Source: Pedobacter nyackensis
Lineage (GTDB): Bacteria > Bacteroidota > Bacteroidia > Sphingobacteriales > Sphingobacteriaceae
Length of the DNA: 64,000 bases
Assembly (NCBI RefSeq): GCF_900176505.1
Contig: NZ_FWYB01000006.1
Coordinates: 231,817-295,816 of the forward strand
Reading direction: 5' to 3'
Part shown: positions 61,287-64,000 of the stretch, one piece after another
Position numbering within the stretch: the stretch's first letter is position 1
How the letters are laid out: every line of letters begins with the position of its first letter
Translations under genes and position numbers: made by a program
Notes under the pieces: generated by a model
The model's input: only the letters and a program-made list of their open reading frames with translations
What the model was told of the DNA's origin: nothing
The model's database searches: none

Positions 61287-62978
61287 TTATAGATCCCCAC
61301 TTTTAAGCTGATTTACAGCGTAATTACATGCTCTAGCAGTTAATGCCATATAAGTTAATGAAGGATTGAGGCAACCTGAAGAGGTCATGCAGCTCCCATC
61401 AGTTACGAATACATTCTTCACATTGTGAATTTGATTAAATTTATTCAACACAGACGTTTTCGCATCATGCCCCATCCTTGCTGTTCCCATTTCATGAATT
61501 GTAGACCCTCCAGGCTTATTGTAATTAAAAGATTTTGCCTTAAAACCAGCTTTTTCAAGCATTTCCAAGGAGGTTTCTTCTATATCTTTCATCATCTTAT
61601 GCTCGTTATCCTGGTATGAAAAATCGATTTTAACCAGCGGTAATCCCCATTTATCCTTTTGTACGGTATCCAATGAAATTTTGTTTTCAAAATATGGTAA
61701 GCACTCTCCCCAACCCGCCATCCATACCGTCCACTCTCCTGGCTTAGTTAATTGAGCCTTAAAATCTTTGCCAAAACCTGACATCGACATCTTTTCCATC
61801 CACTCCTCTCGCTCCCCATCTCCTTGAATATTATACCCTCTTTTAAAGTCAAGATTATCATTATGGCCTAAATTTCTATACCTGGGAATTAAGAAACCAC
61901 ATGGTCTCCGTCCTTTGTAATAATTGTCCTTAAAACCGTCATGACTACCCGATGCACCAGCAGATGAGTGATGATCCATTAAATTGTGCCCAAGTTGCCC
62001 ACTCTCATTACCTAATCCGTCAGGAAAATGACTTGATTTTGAATTCAATAAGATTGATGTCGTAGGAATAGTTGAAGCGTTAACAAAAATTATTTTTGCA
62101 AAAAACTCCATGTACTCATTAGTATTTGTATCTATTACCCTTACGCCCTCTGCTTTTTGCAATCTATCATTGTAAATAATCTCGGTGACTATAGAAAAGG
62201 GTCTTAAAGTTAGGTTTCCTGTAGCCATAGCCGCCGGAATAGTTGAACTATTACTACTAAAGTAGCCACCAAACGGACAGCCCCTGGTACATAAATTCCT
62301 ATTCATGCAAGGTCCTCTATTATCCCATCCCCGTGTTAAATTCGCCACCCGGGCTATGGTCAATAATCTATGCTCTTCATTCTTCTTAATCGACTCTGCT
62401 AAATGCTTTTCTATACAATTTAGCTCCATTGGCGGTAAGAAAACGCCATCAGCAAAGTGAGCTAAATTTTCTTTCTTCCCACTTACGCCAATATGGGTTT
62501 CCACATAACTATACCATGGCGCTATATCATTGTAACGGATCGGCCAATCCACAGCGATCCCCTCCTTAAGATTAGCTTCAAAATCCAGATCACTTAACCG
62601 ATAACACTGGCGGCCCCACAATAAAGATCTGCCGCCAACCTGATATCCTCTATACCAATTAAATGGCTTTTCCTGTATATACGGGTGCTCCTTATCACTA
62701 ACATAAAACTGCTTATTTGCAGCGTTGTAAGCACTACTTTGTATTGGATCCTCTTCAAAATCATGAACCGTATTTTGTCCTCTCAACTTAAAATCCCAGG
62801 GATTTAAGTTCGCCGTAGGATAATCCTTTATATGTTGAACATCTCTACCACGCTCGAGCAACAGAGTTTTTAATCCGCTCTTACACAATTCCATAGCTGC
62901 CCAACCGCCACTAATACCAGAGCCAATAACAATTGCATCGTAAGTATTTTGCTGCTTCGATTTTAAGTTAATATTCAT
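61287..62978 (-). CDS. GMC-family FAD oxidoreductase
   Basis: 563 residues. FAD-binding AIVIGSGISGGWAAMELCKS near the start, ERGRDVQHIKDYP after it, GRSLLWGRQCYRLSD (GMC signature 1 region), CTRGCPFGGYFSSNSSTIPA, and the C-terminal GSCMTSSGCLNPSLTYMALT with the His/Asn region. It is the membrane-associated gluconate/glucoside-3-dehydrogenase type found widely in Bacteroidota, oxidising sugars or sugar alcohols. The small subunit-like gene lies 5 nt upstream in the same operon; no cytochrome subunit is visible. Confidence 0.92.
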   Translation of the reverse strand: MNINLKSKQQNTYDAIVIGSGISGGWAAMELCKSGLKTLLLERGRDVQHIKDYPTANLNPWDFKLRGQNTVHDFEEDPIQSSAYNAANKQFYVSDKEHPYIQEKPFNWYRGYQVGGRSLLWGRQCYRLSDLDFEANLKEGIAVDWPIRYNDIAPWYSYVETHIGVSGKKENLAHFADGVFLPPMELNCIEKHLAESIKKNEEHRLLTIARVANLTRGWDNRGPCMNRNLCTRGCPFGGYFSSNSSTIPAAMATGNLTLRPFSIVTEIIYNDRLQKAEGVRVIDTNTNEYMEFFAKIIFVNASTIPTTSILLNSKSSHFPDGLGNESGQLGHNLMDHHSSAGASGSHDGFKDNYYKGRRPCGFLIPRYRNLGHNDNLDFKRGYNIQGDGEREEWMEKMSMSGFGKDFKAQLTKPGEWTVWMAGWGECLPYFENKISLDTVQKDKWGLPLVKIDFSYQDNEHKMMKDIEETSLEMLEKAGFKAKSFNYNKPGGSTIHEMGTARMGHDAKTSVLNKFNQIHNVKNVFVTDGSCMTSSGCLNPSLTYMALTARACNYAVNQLKSGDL

Positions 62979-62983
62979 AAATT

Positions 62984-63559
62984 CTACTTAGTAGCCCAGG
63001 ATTTTTGATTAGGTTGAAGGGGAAAGCAGGCCGCATAATTACCAGGGATATAATCGTATGCCAAGCCTTTTGTAGCCCCAGGTTTTGAGGTGCAGTAGCC
63101 ATAAACGGTAAGCCACTTTAGCTGAACAAAAAAGGGAGATCCCAGAATTTTCCTACGGACCTTATTTAAAATTGAATAATCATAAATGTCCATACTCTGA
63201 AAATGAGTTAAAATTTTCTCTCTATTTTCCGTACTACACCCGATAAAATCAACATTAAATTTCTCAACACTGTATTTCTCAAGACTTTTAAGACCAGAAA
63301 TAAAACCATTTTGTTCCTTTACATCAAGGCAATTTGCCACCGTAAGCAAAATGAAATCGGCAACTTTAGCCTCTTTAGCTCCCGGAGTATCGGTGGTTGG
63401 AATGATCATTTCAGTCAATTCTTCAATTAAGATCTTTTTACTATTCAGGTAATTTAAGTCTGGCTTCTTATGAAGATCAAACCATTTAAATACAGAAAAA
63501 GATGTAAAGGAAATTGCACTGACTGCTAAGATGCTTTTTACTGTAGTTCTTCTATCCAC
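62984..63559 (-). CDS. Gluconate 2-dehydrogenase subunit 3 family protein
   Basis: 191 residues from a GTG at 63559, which gives a Tat-like start (VDRRTTVKSILAVSAISFTS); the frame stays open further up but only as hydrophobic filler. The body has EELTEMIIPTTDTPGAKEAK, a mark of the gluconate dehydrogenase small-subunit family, and a C-terminal WLTVYGYCTSKPGATKGLAY. It is exported and probably partners the GMC oxidoreductase that follows. Confidence 0.85.
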   Translation of the reverse strand: MDRRTTVKSILAVSAISFTSFSVFKWFDLHKKPDLNYLNSKKILIEELTEMIIPTTDTPGAKEAKVADFILLTVANCLDVKEQNGFISGLKSLEKYSVEKFNVDFIGCSTENREKILTHFQSMDIYDYSILNKVRRKILGSPFFVQLKWLTVYGYCTSKPGATKGLAYDYIPGNYAACFPLQPNQKSWATK

Positions 63560-63673
63560 TATAGATATATTGATTTTTAGTAAATATAACCAAGAAATTC
63601 TATTAATAAGAGCATAAAACAAAGTAAATTCAAAGGAAATTCAGATTAAAGCACAAAATCTTTCTAAACAAGA

Positions 63674-63703
63674 AAAGCCGATAGTCTTCTGACTACCGGC
63701 TTT
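63674..63703 (-). terminator. Terminator of the rRNA operon
   Basis: Arms 63674-63686 and 63691-63703 pair over 13 nt (one mismatch or G-U) with a 4-nt loop. It lies just past the 3' end of the 5S gene on the reverse strand. Confidence 0.85.
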
Positions 63704-63712
63704 CTTTAAGAT

Positions 63713-63821
<109 letters not shown>

Positions 63822-63955
63822 AATATTTTTAATGATTTAGTATATATCTTTTCGCTTTATTGCGCAGCTTTCGCCTTGCATGCTGTTACACTAAACAAAT
63901 GACATATTATTGAAAGAAGTTAAGTTAGGAAGAACAAACAACAGTTTACTGCTCT
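63822..63955 (-). other. 23S-5S internal spacer
   Basis: About 134 nt between the 23S 3' end and the 5S gene; no tRNA was recognised in it. Confidence 0.6.
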
Positions 63956-64000
63956 TGAAAGCTTCGGATGATTAGTATTACTCGACTTTGATGTCACCAC
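63956..64000 (-). rRNA. rrl: 23S ribosomal RNA (3' end only)
   Basis: The minus strand reads CATCAAAGTCGAGTAATACT then AATCATCCGAAGC, the usual 3' end of Bacteroidota 23S genes. The rest runs off the right edge. The exact 3' end is uncertain by several bases. Confidence 0.85.

Noticed and set aside
63822..63955. tRNA gene in the rRNA spacer
   Set aside because: No cloverleaf or TTCGA-type T-loop could be placed.

Overview
The window looks like a chromosomal segment of a Bacteroidota bacterium of the family Sphingobacteriaceae, most like Pedobacter. This rests on protein families seen rather than on a database search: Bacteroidota-type -7 promoter boxes (TAnnTTTG) in front of many genes, almost no Shine-Dalgarno sequences, an OmpA protein with TPR and PD40 repeats, an S46 dipeptidyl-peptidase, a DUF3347 lipoprotein, a histone H1-like peptide and a cold-shock-type N-terminal domain. 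The DNA is AT-rich. No insertion sequence, prophage, CRISPR array or tRNA gene was found.

Layout. 1-470 is the 3' end of a pectate lyase, closed by a strong hairpin. 605-11497 is a one-direction surface-polysaccharide cluster: two GT4 glycosyltransferases at its ends, four FemAB/GNAT-like acyltransferase paralogues, a PhyH-type dioxygenase, a small DegT-like PLP enzyme, a PseH-like GNAT and a membrane-bound NDP-sugar 4,6-dehydratase. An HTH regulator follows. 12-18 kb holds a YeiH transporter, a YceH protein, an aldo/keto reductase, a histone H1-like peptide, an Xre-RES toxin-antitoxin pair, a Gre-like factor and a queuosine-precursor transporter. 18.2-21.3 kb is a transaminase / omega-amidase / asparaginase-like operon. 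21.3-37.7 kb is mostly housekeeping: lepA, folD, Rieske, queE, OmpA/PD40, kdsA, recQ, kdsD, manC, an Hsp70-like protein, rlmB, dnaB, chrA and a TPR protein. 37.9-46.2 kb has etfBA, a bifunctional nuclease, a nucleoside transporter, gltA, a DUF3347 lipoprotein, miaA and two poorly known genes. 46.2-52.9 kb is a reverse-strand run (kynU, bestrophin, HDAC-like, topB, MBL hydrolase) with a methionine sulfoxide reductase gene upstream. 53.3-58 kb has a DPP11-like peptidase, small orphan proteins and a phosphopantetheinyl transferase. 58-61 kb is a second, reverse-strand glycosyltransferase group. 61.3-63.6 kb is a GMC oxidoreductase with its small partner. The right edge holds the 5S gene and the 3' end of the 23S gene on the reverse strand.

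How the genes fit together. The 0.6-11.5 kb cluster is the most unusual part. The dehydratase, the PLP enzyme, the GNAT and several FemAB-like transferases would make a coherent route to an N-acylated 4-amino-6-deoxy sugar, possibly hydroxylated by the PhyH enzyme and placed by the two GT4 enzymes. The FemAB genes were multiplied in place: after the third copy there is a relic of the start of the gene that now follows the fourth copy. kdsD and kdsA (KDO synthesis) and manC (GDP-mannose) supply cell-envelope sugars. Other notable features are an 11-bp phased repeat upstream of the S46 peptidase, a duplicated etfB leader, a stop-interrupted relic paralogue of a small protein, and a cold-shock N-terminal domain without its DNA-binding domain.
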